6,757 nt of DNA from an uncultured euryarchaeote. GTDB taxonomy: Archaea > Nanohalarchaeota > Nanosalinia > Nanosalinales > Nanosalinaceae. Of the stretch, positions 1 through 6,186 are shown piece after piece; position 1 is the first letter of the stretch; the number at the start of each line of letters is the position of its first letter. The DNA is taken from assembly GCA_937132175.1 (NCBI GenBank), contig CAKZNU010000104.1, forward strand, positions 1 to 6,757, read 5' to 3'. The notes below the pieces were generated by a model that was not told where the DNA came from, did not search any database, and saw only the letters and a list, made by a program, of their open reading frames with translations. The position numbers and the translations under genes are program-made.

Positions 1-219
1 TTTCCGATTTGCATCTATTCTTGCGTTTGAGCTTGCTTTCTGTCTTATCGTTTCCTTTTCGTACTCTATATCTAATTCTGTCTCCTGTATTATTTGTTCG
101 GCTTTTTCCTCTGCTTCAGATATTATTTCCTCTCTTTTCTTCTCTGCTTCTTCTCTGTTTTGCTCTGCCTTTTCTTCGGCTTCCTGTATTATCGTGTTCT
201 TGACTTCTTTGAGTGACAT
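1..219 (-). CDS. atpE: A-type ATP synthase subunit E, N-terminal part (gene runs off left edge)
   Basis: Peripheral-stalk subunit of the A-type ATP synthase; in the family E pairs with H as a coiled coil linking the A3B3 head to membrane subunit I. Only the first 73 codons are present, open to the window edge with no stop. They begin MSLKEVKNTIIQEAEEKAEQ and form an uninterrupted, highly charged Glu/Lys/Ala/Ile helix, turning Arg-rich near residues 59-73, as expected for the N-terminal stalk. The ATG at 219 is preceded by AGGTGA with about 7 nt spacing. It is the fourth gene of the minus-strand operon after atpH, atpI and atpK, which matches the usual archaeal order H-I-K-E-C-F-A-B-D; subunits C onward should lie to the left. 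A hairpin plus U-tract separates it from atpK, so it may be made at a lower level. A bare coiled coil is weakly diagnostic, so the name rests largely on gene order. Confidence 0.85.
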   Translation of the reverse strand, partial: MSLKEVKNTIIQEAEEKAEQNREEAEKKREEIISEAEEKAEQIIQETELDIEYEKETIRQKASSNARIDANRK

Positions 220-244
220 CTTGTTTCACCTTTGATGAAAGTGG

Positions 245-267
245 AAAAAGGAGGGTTTGTACCCTCC
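245..267 (-). terminator. Hairpin plus U-tract between atpK and atpE
   Basis: Read on the minus strand, a perfect 7-bp stem GGAGGGT / ACCCTCC closes a 4-nt ACAA loop and is followed at once by TTTTT. It lies 12 nt past the atpK stop codon and before the atpE Shine-Dalgarno sequence. The form is that of an intrinsic terminator, or of a stabilising 3' end. Because atpE and presumably the rest of the operon lie downstream and no other promoter is visible in the 60-bp gap, partial termination or RNA processing is more likely than full termination. The structure is directly visible; its function is inferred. Confidence 0.6.
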
Positions 268-279
268 CTCGGGGTGTTC

Positions 280-510
280 CTATATGAATCCTGTTGTGAT
301 CAGTGCTACGACCAGACCGAAGATAACCATAGTCTCCGGTACAACGGTCAGGACAAGTGTCTTTCCGAACAGCGAGTCGTCCTCTGCAAGTGCTCCTACT
401 GATGCTGTTCCGATCTTTGCCTGTGCGTAAGCCGTTGCGATTGCCGTCAGGCTTACTGCCAGTCCTGCCGCCAGTCCTGCAAACTGACCTATTCCTGCTG
501 CTTCTGCCAT
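280..510 (-). CDS. atpK: A-type ATP synthase rotor-ring subunit K (proteolipid, c subunit)
   Basis: Membrane rotor subunit; many copies form the ring that carries ions past subunit I. The 76-residue protein is a two-helix hairpin: helix 1 at about residues 8-32 (Gly/Ala-rich), a polar loop containing AEDD, and helix 2 at about 52-74. The ion-binding carboxylate is E59 in the motif P58-E59-T60. Helix 1 carries Q30 at the expected partner position, so the Gln / Glu-Thr set is compatible with Na+ as well as H+ coordination. I chose the ATG at 510, giving MAEAAG. An in-frame GTG at 522 would add four residues, but it lies inside the Shine-Dalgarno region GAGGTGA, which is ideally placed 8 nt before this ATG. 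The stop of atpI overlaps that same site, suggesting translational coupling. A hairpin with U-tract follows the gene. Length and motifs fit the family, so identity is firm; ion specificity is open. Confidence 0.95.
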   Translation of the reverse strand: MAEAAGIGQFAGLAAGLAVSLTAIATAYAQAKIGTASVGALAEDDSLFGKTLVLTVVPETMVIFGLVVALITTGFI

Positions 511-518
511 TTGATTTT

Positions 519-525
519 TCACCTC
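519..525 (-). promoter_or_regulatory. Strong Shine-Dalgarno site of atpK, overlapping the atpI stop
   Basis: The minus strand reads GAGGTGA, 8 nt before the ATG at 510. It is complementary over 7 nt to the usual archaeal 16S rRNA 3' end (UCACCUC) and is the longest such match among the starts in this window. It decides the start in favour of the ATG over the GTG at 522. The atpI stop TGA (524-526) shares two bases with it, so ribosomes ending atpI finish on the atpK binding site. Confidence 0.8.
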
Positions 526-2386
526 AAAAGCTTCTGTCTCCTCCGAACGGGGAGTAGATTCTTCCGCCTCCTTCGTAGAACTTTCCGAACATCTCTACGT
601 AGTGAAGCCGTATCCCCTGGAGGAATCCTTCCATGATTTTGATGAACGTGTTGAAGGTGTGACCCAACACAAGAACAAAAACACCTGCTACCGTGCCTGC
701 GAGGCTTCCGGACGCAAACAGTGGTGCAGCAAGAGCATTCACAACCTTTGCCAGCGAGAGTGCCGCTACTGCAACTCCGAACAGCCTGAGATAGGAGAGG
801 ATATTCGACGCCAGGGAAGGTATCTCGACTACACCTTCGACGCCTTCGCCCATGTAAAGCATCAGCACTGAAGCTGCTGCAACCGCCAGTCCTGGAGCCG
901 TGAAACCGAAGACTGCGGCACCGATACCTATCTGGAGAGTAATCCAGCTCAGCTTCTCAAGTACGGCTGCGACAATGCCGTGGCGTCTGTACTCGTTTAC
1001 CGCTCCGAGGAGGTATCCGAAGTTTACATGTAAAACTCCGAGCAGTACCGACGCACCGAAGATCACTGTCCAGGATGAGATAGGTTCCTGTGAAAGACCG
1101 AACAGTGTTGTCTCTGCGTGTGCCTTCGAAAATGCAGGCAGGGCCTGGAACATACTGAGACCTGTAAGCTCTGTCAAGATGGATTCTTTTCCGAAAAACA
1201 TTATTTCCTTGCCGAAGGCCTCGCTGAAGTAGAGACCGAAAGCCAGTGTCCAGAAGGAGGCATACATCAGGGACTTGAAGATGTCCGCTGCCTGTGGGAA
1301 AAGCCTGTAGCCTCCGTAGAAGACTGCAAGCGTCGTGATGCCGTATCCTGCGTCCCCGATCATGAAACCGAAGAACACGGGAAATGTAAGCATAAGTACG
1401 AAGGAAGGATCGATCTCTCTGTAGCTCGGTACCGACATAAGGTCTGTGAGGGACTCGAAAGGTTCCACCGGTCCCGGGTTATCATGTTTGACAGGAGGCT
1501 CCTCTTCAGTCTCCTCTACTTCTATGTGAATGTCTCCTTCCGTGTCTTCTGCGAGTTTCTCCTTTACCTCATCTATTCTGCCGGAAGGTATCCAGCCTTC
1601 TGCGATGAAGGCGTGTTCAGTGGCACCGAAGTTCATCGGTGCCTGTGCCTTCGATACCTTTGCCTCAAGGAACTCCTCTGTAGCCTCGAGCTTTCCGTAC
1701 CACTCCCTGCACATATCCTCCATCTGTCCCTTCAGGGCTCGCTTGCTTCTCTCGACATCGTCTCTTCTCGACCTGAGTTCGTCAAGTACTTCTTCAATAG
1801 AACCTTCAAGATCAGTATCCGGTACGGATCGTCTCTCCTTTAGAAGCGAGTCTATCTCGCCTGAATCTTTCTCGCTGGAGTCATAAGCTACGGCCGATAA
1901 CTCTTCTCCCTTGAATGCTTCATAACCTTCTTCATCTTCCTCTTCATCAAGGCTGGAGTCCAGCTTTCCGACCGCTACCTTCAGGCGGTCAGTTCCCTTC
2001 AGATCCGAGATATTAAGGCCGCATCCTTTGAGCCCTTCGAAAAACTCTATCTTTTCCTTAATCGATTCTTTTCGTGACTTTACTTTGCTTTGCTCCGAGT
2101 TTATATCATCTATCTTTTCTCTTATTCTATCTATAGAGTCTTTTACCTCTCCTATCTCTGCTTCCTCTTTTTCTACCTGTTCCGGTTCCTCCATCTTCGA
2201 AAGCAGGGATCTTATATCCACCAGAAGCTCTGAGAGCTCGTCTGCTTCCTCAAATGAATCTATGCTGTCGAGCTCGCCGCTGTACTCATCTATATCGAGT
2301 ACTCCCAGCTCCCAGAGACTGTCTATTGTCTCTTTTAGTACCGTTCTGGGACCGGTTATCGATACTTTTTTCATTTCTTCTGGCAT
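524..2386 (-). CDS. atpI: A-type ATP synthase membrane subunit I (a subunit)
   Basis: Stator membrane subunit that forms the ion half-channels against the K ring. The 620-residue protein has two halves. Residues 1-310 are cytoplasmic, acidic and coiled-coil-rich, with clusters such as LDEEEDEEG near 146-154. From about 328 to 585 there are roughly eight hydrophobic segments. Family motifs seen are EIDPSFV (324-330), FGFMIGDAGYG (339-349), and SNILSYLRLF (527-536) with the essential channel arginine R534. A second conserved arginine, R593, lies in GIRLHYVEMFGKFYEGG (591-607). The protein ends in the family-typical YSPF. The ATG at 2386 has GAGGAG 7 nt upstream; the next Met (residue 5) is poorly spaced. 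It starts 12 nt after the atpH stop and ends 13 nt before atpK, so the genes are co-transcribed. Bacterial and archaeal I subunits are often a little longer, and the shortness appears to be in the cytoplasmic half. No frameshift or missing motif was seen. Confidence 0.97.
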   Translation of the reverse strand: MPEEMKKVSITGPRTVLKETIDSLWELGVLDIDEYSGELDSIDSFEEADELSELLVDIRSLLSKMEEPEQVEKEEAEIGEVKDSIDRIREKIDDINSEQSKVKSRKESIKEKIEFFEGLKGCGLNISDLKGTDRLKVAVGKLDSSLDEEEDEEGYEAFKGEELSAVAYDSSEKDSGEIDSLLKERRSVPDTDLEGSIEEVLDELRSRRDDVERSKRALKGQMEDMCREWYGKLEATEEFLEAKVSKAQAPMNFGATEHAFIAEGWIPSGRIDEVKEKLAEDTEGDIHIEVEETEEEPPVKHDNPGPVEPFESLTDLMSVPSYREIDPSFVLMLTFPVFFGFMIGDAGYGITTLAVFYGGYRLFPQAADIFKSLMYASFWTLAFGLYFSEAFGKEIMFFGKESILTELTGLSMFQALPAFSKAHAETTLFGLSQEPISSWTVIFGASVLLGVLHVNFGYLLGAVNEYRRHGIVAAVLEKLSWITLQIGIGAAVFGFTAPGLAVAAASVLMLYMGEGVEGVVEIPSLASNILSYLRLFGVAVAALSLAKVVNALAAPLFASGSLAGTVAGVFVLVLGHTFNTFIKIMEGFLQGIRLHYVEMFGKFYEGGGRIYSPFGGDRSF

Positions 2387-2398
2387 AGGTTGTCTCCT

Positions 2399-2719
2399 CT
2401 ACTCTACGTGTGACTTCTTGAACTTCTCTACAAGATGCTCTACTGTCTCCTCAAGGTTTTCCTCAGCGGATTCCCTGAGTTCCCGTGCCTCCTCCTCGGC
2501 ATCTTGCTTGATCTCTTTTTTCTCTTCCTCTAGCTGCTCCTTAAGCTCCTTGATCTCTTCTTTCTTTCTCGATGAGGCTTTTTCTCTGGCATCTTCTATT
2601 AGTCTTTCCGCTTCCTGCCGTGCCTGATCCAGAGCCTTCTTCTTTTCGTTTTCTGATTCCTCTACAATCTCTTCTGCCTTCTTTTCTGCTTCCTTTACCT
2701 CCTTCACGGTAGAGCTCAA
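2399..2719 (-). CDS. atpH: A-type ATP synthase subunit H (peripheral stalk)
   Basis: First gene of the operon; its product is the partner of E in the peripheral stalk. The 106-residue protein is almost entirely a charged coiled coil (Glu, Lys, Ala, Arg, Gln), starting MSSTVKEVKEAEKKAEEI and ending in a shorter segment with VEHLVEKFKKSHVE. This matches the small H/AhaH stalk proteins in size and in position ahead of atpI. The start is TTG at 2719: it has AGGTG 8 nt upstream and a TATA box 38 nt upstream. A later in-frame GTG (codon 5) has no Shine-Dalgarno match. A TTG start could limit translation of the stalk subunit relative to the rotor gene atpK. A coiled coil alone is not specific, so the call depends on context; the context here is strong. 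Confidence 0.88.
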   Translation of the reverse strand: MSSTVKEVKEAEKKAEEIVEESENEKKKALDQARQEAERLIEDAREKASSRKKEEIKELKEQLEEEKKEIKQDAEEEARELRESAEENLEETVEHLVEKFKKSHVE

Positions 2720-2727
2720 GTCTAAAG

Positions 2728-2763
2728 CACCTGACTCGTCAACGACCTGTAAAAGCTTATAAA
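2728..2763 (-). promoter_or_regulatory. Promoter and Shine-Dalgarno site of the atp operon
   Basis: On the minus strand TTTATAAG (2763 to 2756) is a good archaeal TATA box, preceded by the purine-containing GATAGATAC as a possible BRE. With a TATA-to-start distance of about 22 nt beyond the box, transcription would begin near 2735. This leaves a leader of about 16 nt that contains AGGTG at 2732-2728, 8 nt before the TTG start. The tfb promoter has the same 38-nt spacing from box to start codon. The sites are visible; the start site is inferred. Confidence 0.65.
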
Positions 2764-2822
2764 GTATCTATCGGGCCGAGACAGGCTTTACCAATATAAA
2801 TGTTTCGGTTAATGTCCCTGAG

Positions 2823-2828
2823 TTTAAG
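2823..2828 (+). promoter_or_regulatory. Candidate trm1 promoter (leaderless type)
   Basis: TTTAAG lies 23 nt before the trm1 ATG, which would place the transcription start at or beside the A of the start codon. No Shine-Dalgarno match precedes the ATG, which agrees with a leaderless transcript. A second, more canonical TATA-like box AATATAAAT lies further up at 2793-2801 and would give a leader of roughly 30 nt without a ribosome site. It could be an alternative start, so I favour the proximal box only moderately. Confidence 0.5.
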
Positions 2829-2851
2829 CTTCAGCCTGTAGAATCTGTATC

Positions 2852-3952
2852 ATGAAGAGTTTGAACGAGCGCGGATTCCGGTTTTTTGCAGAGGTTCAGG
2901 ATGAGCCTGATACCGACTCCGAGGTGTTCTACAATCCGGAGATGAGGATCAACAGAGATCTCTCGGAGGCTGCAGTTAGGGTCTTCAGCGAGGAGCTTGA
3001 CACGGAGGTGAGAGGCGTGGATGCGACTGCTGCATCAGGTATCCGTGGACTGAGGTACTCGGATCTGGTCGATGATCTCCATTTCTGTGATCCGAATCCC
3101 TCCGCCATCGAGGCCGTAGAAAGAGGTATTGATGCGAACGGCCTGGAGGCTTCCACACATGAGCAGGATGCAAACACGGTTCTTTCGCGTTTCAGGAACT
3201 ACTTCCATGTTGTGGACGTTGATCCTTTCGGACCTTTTACGCAGTTTCTGGACTCTGCGGCCAGAGCTGCGAACCATCGGAGTCTGGTAGGGCTTACGGC
3301 CACGGATAACTCCGCGACCTCCGGCAGCTACCCAAAGGTGTGTCGCAGGCGTTACGGATCCAGACCTCTCAGAAACAGTTTTATGCACGAGACGGGGCTC
3401 AGGATCTACATCAAGGAAGCCTTCGAGAACTTCGCAAGATACGATAAATGCTTTGACCCGAAAATCTGTTTCCATCACAGGCATTACTCCCGACTGATAG
3501 GAAGGGTAACTGAGTCAAAGTCACGGGCGAACAGAAGTCTTGAGGATATCGGCTACCTCAGCTTCTGTCCAGAATGCAGGTGGAGGAAACTCGAGAAAGT
3601 CAGGAAATGTGGCTTCTGTAGTAACGAGGACCTGAGTTATGCGGGACCTCTCTGGACGGGTTCGCTGTCAGATACACGTTTTACGGAGAGTATGCTGGAA
3701 AGTACTCCTGAGGACTGGGAGAAGTCACGTGAGCTTCTGGAGAAAATTCATTCTGGCTCACGGATCCGGAAGCCGTACTATGATATACATGAGATGGCCT
3801 CCCAGCTGGGTATACAGTCTCCCAGGCGTGATGAGGTTCTTGAGAGGCTTTCGGACCTTGGCTATGTTACCGGCCGCACACATTTCTCGCCTACAGGCGT
3901 GAAGACGGAAGCGCCCTTCGGAGATCTCAGAGAGGTGCTTTCAGATCTCTAG
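2852..3952 (+). CDS. trm1: tRNA (guanine-26-N2)-dimethyltransferase Trm1
   Basis: SAM-dependent enzyme that makes N2,N2-dimethylguanosine at position 26 of tRNA. The 366-residue protein shows the family's order of motifs: VFYNPEMRINRDLS (25-38), the SAM-binding loop GVDATAASGIRGLRY (55-69), the acidic CDPNPSA (79-85), and the catalytic DPFG (124-127). TATDNSATSGSYPKVC (149-164) and the family C-terminus YYDIHEMASQLG (309-320) with GRTHFSPTGVKTEAPF (341-356) follow. C239/C242 and C253/C256 form a four-cysteine zinc site, as in several haloarchaeal and eukaryotic Trm1 proteins. The ATG at 2852 has a TTTAAG box 23 nt upstream and no Shine-Dalgarno sequence. The gene is divergent from the atp operon. 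Its TAG stop lies in the palindrome CTAG that also holds the tfb stop on the other strand. No break or missing motif was found. Confidence 0.96.
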   Translation: MKSLNERGFRFFAEVQDEPDTDSEVFYNPEMRINRDLSEAAVRVFSEELDTEVRGVDATAASGIRGLRYSDLVDDLHFCDPNPSAIEAVERGIDANGLEASTHEQDANTVLSRFRNYFHVVDVDPFGPFTQFLDSAARAANHRSLVGLTATDNSATSGSYPKVCRRRYGSRPLRNSFMHETGLRIYIKEAFENFARYDKCFDPKICFHHRHYSRLIGRVTESKSRANRSLEDIGYLSFCPECRWRKLEKVRKCGFCSNEDLSYAGPLWTGSLSDTRFTESMLESTPEDWEKSRELLEKIHSGSRIRKPYYDIHEMASQLGIQSPRRDEVLERLSDLGYVTGRTHFSPTGVKTEAPFGDLREVLSDL

Positions 3953-3960
3953 GCGTTTTT
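3921..3960 (+). terminator. Possible trm1 terminator: inverted repeat then T-run at the trm1/tfb junction
   Basis: GAGATCT (3921-3927) and AGATCTC (3943-3949) can pair as a 7-bp stem with a 15-nt loop, and TTTTT (3956-3960) begins 6 nt after the stem. The structure covers the last codons of trm1 and the first bases past its stop, which are also the tfb 3' end. The arms are each built on the self-complementary AGATCT, so the repeat may be accidental, and the loop is long. Only the T-run is a reasonable archaeal termination signal on its own. Confidence 0.35.
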
Positions 3961-5025
3961 CTCTTCCAGTTCTTCCTGCAGGCCCAGCTTCTTAGCGAGT
4001 TCCTTGTAACGGTTCCTGATCGTTACCTCGGTGACTCCTACCACGTCTGCTACTTCTCTCTGGGTGCGTTTTTCTCCCTGTAGGACCGCTGCTATGTACA
4101 GTGCGGCTGCTGCAAGACCTGTTGGTCCTTTGCCTGACAGGAGATCTCTTTCACGTGCCTCCTTGAGAATCTCCCGTGCCTGTGCCTGAACGGTTCCGGA
4201 CAGCTGTAGCTTTCCGGCAAACCGGGGGACGTAGTCCTGTGGCTTCGCCGGCAGGATACGGAGGCCGAGTTCTCTGGCGACGTATCTGTATGCTCTTCCT
4301 ATCTCACGTTTCTCGATGCCTGAAGCATCCGATATCTCGTCCAGCGTCCTGGGTGTTCCCTGTTTCCTCGCTACTATGTATAGTATGGCTGAGATTATAG
4401 ACTCCATTGAACGTCCACGGACCAGTCCCTGATCCACCGACTTCTCGTATAGCCTGGCTACTTCCTCGTGAACCGACTCCGGGAGGTTGAGGTTCGAGAT
4501 CATGGAGTTTAGCTCGGAGAGGGCAAAGCCAAGGTTTCTGTCCTTGGAGTTCGTGAGACGTTTATGCCATTTTCTTAACCTGTAGTACTGCGCTCTCTTG
4601 TCTCCGGAGACCTTGTACAGTTCACCTGAGCCCTTCCCTATCTCGGTTGAGACACCCATATCGTGTTTTGTGTAAGTAAGTGGCTGTCCTGCACGAGCTT
4701 TCTTTTCTCTTTCCTCCGCATTGAAAGCTCTGTACTCTGCCGATTCGTCTATCCTGTTTTCATCAATTACGGTTCCACAGCTTATGCACACAAGCTCTCC
4801 CTTTGAGGAATCTTCCTCGAACTGCTGTCCGCCACATTCTGAACATGTAAGAACTGTATCTCCTTCTTCAGCTTCCTCTTGCACCAGCTCGTATCCTTCA
4901 CCGTCTATCTCTTCTTCGTCTACGGTATCTCCATTTTCGTCCGGATCATCCTCCTTCCATTCATCCGGTACCTCGTAGTTATCGTGTTGCCTTCTGGGAA
5001 TGTTTTCGGCGGACTCTTCACTCAT
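3949..5025 (-). CDS. tfb: Transcription initiation factor B (TFB)
   Basis: General initiation factor that binds TBP and the BRE and recruits RNA polymerase; the archaeal counterpart of TFIIB. The 358-residue protein has an acidic leader (about 1-56). A zinc ribbon follows with C61-x2-C64 and C80-x2-C83, then the reader/linker region (about 90-145, including EYRAFNAEER). Two cyclin-like repeats span about 155-255 and 265-352. The second contains the helix-turn-helix TQREVADVVGVTEVTIRNRY (321-340), which contacts the BRE. All core parts are intact. The leader before the ribbon is longer than in minimal TFBs but acidic leaders are common in halophiles. The ATG at 5025 has AAGGTG about 7 nt upstream and a TATA box 38 nt upstream. 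The gene converges on trm1 with a 4-bp overlap and is divergent from the AI-2E gene. Whether this is the only TFB of the organism cannot be told. Confidence 0.97.
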   Translation of the reverse strand: MSEESAENIPRRQHDNYEVPDEWKEDDPDENGDTVDEEEIDGEGYELVQEEAEEGDTVLTCSECGGQQFEEDSSKGELVCISCGTVIDENRIDESAEYRAFNAEEREKKARAGQPLTYTKHDMGVSTEIGKGSGELYKVSGDKRAQYYRLRKWHKRLTNSKDRNLGFALSELNSMISNLNLPESVHEEVARLYEKSVDQGLVRGRSMESIISAILYIVARKQGTPRTLDEISDASGIEKREIGRAYRYVARELGLRILPAKPQDYVPRFAGKLQLSGTVQAQAREILKEARERDLLSGKGPTGLAAAALYIAAVLQGEKRTQREVADVVGVTEVTIRNRYKELAKKLGLQEELEEKNA

Positions 5026-5032
5026 CAGATTA

Positions 5033-5069
5033 CACCTTATATCATTAGATTAACCCGAGGCATTTTATA
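5033..5069 (-). promoter_or_regulatory. tfb promoter and Shine-Dalgarno site
   Basis: On the minus strand TATAAAA (5069 to 5063) is a near-ideal TATA box. The 6-mer TATAAA ends 38 nt before the ATG, the same spacing as at atpH. Applying the usual distance puts the transcript start near 5041 and gives a leader of about 16 nt that opens with AAGGTG (5038-5033). TFB would act at its own promoter, as it does at all others. Confidence 0.65.
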
Positions 5070-5132
5070 GGTTTGGGTTTTTGAGATCATTCTGCAGTGG
5101 TAACAGAAGAGTCGTGCCATCCGTGAAAAGGA

Positions 5133-5138
5133 TTTAAG
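5133..5138 (+). promoter_or_regulatory. Candidate promoter of the AI-2E family gene (leaderless type)
   Basis: TTTAAG preceded by the purine-rich GAAAAGGA (possible BRE) ends 22 nt before the ATG at 5161. This predicts a transcript that starts at the initiation codon. No Shine-Dalgarno match is present between box and ATG. Confidence 0.55.
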
Positions 5139-5160
5139 GCTTGATGAATCTGTCTGAAAC

Positions 5161-6186
5161 ATGGACAAAGCAGACAGGGACAGACGGGCGAGGATTTTTG
5201 TTACTATTCTTATGATGCTCCTGAGTGCTGTTGTACTCTATCCGTTCCTCGACGCAATAGTTCTGGCTGTCTTTGTCTCCTACATGCTGAGGTTTGCGCA
5301 TAAACACGTTAACGGGTACATAGACAGCGAAGTACTGTCTTCAACGCTTATTATGGGCGGTGTCGTGGTTGGGGTCACGGCCGTGATGTACATATTCGTC
5401 AACAACTTCTTCGTGATACTTGAACAGGTAAATACTTTTACAGGCTCCATACGTGAAGGAGTGATAAGCATAGTCGACTTTCTGCAGCTATCCGAACAGT
5501 TCCAAGACAATCTGCGATCCTTTCTGGGAAGAGCATCTGATATGTTGACGAACTACCTTCTCGATACCTTCAGCTCTATCCCATCTCTGCTTATAGACGT
5601 AGCTATCTTTCTGGTCACGGCTCTGTATCTGTACAAGGACAGAGCATCCATAGAAAACAGGTTCAACGACATCATGAAGAACGTTCCCCAGCCGGAGAAA
5701 GGAATCATCTTCAGCGTTCTAGGATCCATCGACGATATACTAAAAGGAGTCTTCGTGACACAGTTCGTGGTGGCGGCAGCACTTGGACTGATAACTGCGG
5801 TCGGCTTCTGGGTTATAGGTCAGTTGACCTCACCGATACCTCTGATACCTTTATGGGCTATACTGGTCGCGATCGCGGCTTTACTTCCTCTCGTCGCAGC
5901 TTTCATGTTCTACGGTCCGATGAGTGCATACTACTTCATGACAGGGGCGCCTCTAAAGGCGACTATGATACTGCTTTTCGGACTTGTGGTCATTAACCTG
6001 ATGTCCGAGATAGTTTTGCGTCCGTACGTCGGCTCGAAAAGAATGGACGAACATCCTCTCGTAATATTTCTGGGATTCCTTGCAGGACCGATCACTCTGG
6101 GGATAAAAGGCATAGTGCTGGGTCCTCTGCTGTTGATGCTTACGAAACAGTTTATCCTGAGCTATACTCACGGACCTTCCGAGTAA
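5161..6186 (+). CDS. AI-2E family (UPF0118) membrane protein, putative transporter
   Basis: Integral membrane protein of 341 residues. The N-terminus is a short charged stretch, then paired hydrophobic helices at about 11-46 and 62-88. A more polar amphipathic region (90-135) precedes a helix at about 138-158. A soluble-looking segment (159-185) is followed by several helices from about 195 to 335. Family features seen are the LLPLVAAF stretch (241-248) and the C-terminal block SEIVLRPYVGSKRMDEHPLV (282-301), followed by the Gly/Pro-rich LGFLAGPITLG and KGIVLGPLLL. The family includes a bacterial exporter linked to autoinducer-2 and proteins reported as Na+/H+ antiporters; nothing here fixes the substrate. 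Length is typical. It is divergent from tfb, has a leaderless-type promoter, and overlaps nob1 tail-to-tail by 35 bp, so its last 11 residues are encoded opposite nob1. The family call is firm; the function is unknown. Confidence 0.9.
   Translation: MDKADRDRRARIFVTILMMLLSAVVLYPFLDAIVLAVFVSYMLRFAHKHVNGYIDSEVLSSTLIMGGVVVGVTAVMYIFVNNFFVILEQVNTFTGSIREGVISIVDFLQLSEQFQDNLRSFLGRASDMLTNYLLDTFSSIPSLLIDVAIFLVTALYLYKDRASIENRFNDIMKNVPQPEKGIIFSVLGSIDDILKGVFVTQFVVAAALGLITAVGFWVIGQLTSPIPLIPLWAILVAIAALLPLVAAFMFYGPMSAYYFMTGAPLKATMILLFGLVVINLMSEIVLRPYVGSKRMDEHPLVIFLGFLAGPITLGIKGIVLGPLLLMLTKQFILSYTHGPSE

Noticed and set aside
511..522. GTG start for atpK at 522, giving four extra residues
   Set aside because: The GTG lies within the GAGGTGA Shine-Dalgarno site of the ATG at 510, so using it would leave no ribosome site upstream at a sensible distance.
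1118..1843. Long plus-strand open frame (241 codons) opposite atpI, with others at 602-871, 900-1232 and 1530-1886
   Set aside because: atpI is a complete, motif-bearing protein on the minus strand. The antisense translations are Cys/Arg/Ser-rich and lack any recognisable domain, promoter or ribosome site.
2028..2627. Serine-rich plus-strand open frame of 199 codons across the atpI start and atpH
   Set aside because: It is the reverse image of Glu-rich coiled-coil codons (GAG/GAA read as CTC/TTC and TCT/TCC). Low-complexity Ser/Phe/Leu composition marks it as a shadow.
2781..2839. Inverted repeat ACAGGCT (2781-2787) / AGCCTGT (2833-2839) flanking the trm1 TATA candidates, as an operator
   Set aside because: A 7-bp inverted pair is about as likely as not to occur by chance somewhere in a gap of some 130 bp, and neither arm extends further. 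Without conservation it is not evidence of an operator.
3035..3484. Minus-strand open frame of 149 codons inside trm1
   Set aside because: trm1 is intact with all family motifs in the plus frame. The antisense product has no recognisable feature or ribosome site.
5141..5158. C/D-box small RNA: TGATGA followed by CTGA before the AI-2E gene
   Set aside because: The two boxes are only about 7 nt apart, too close for a guide, and no C'/D' pair or terminal stem is present.
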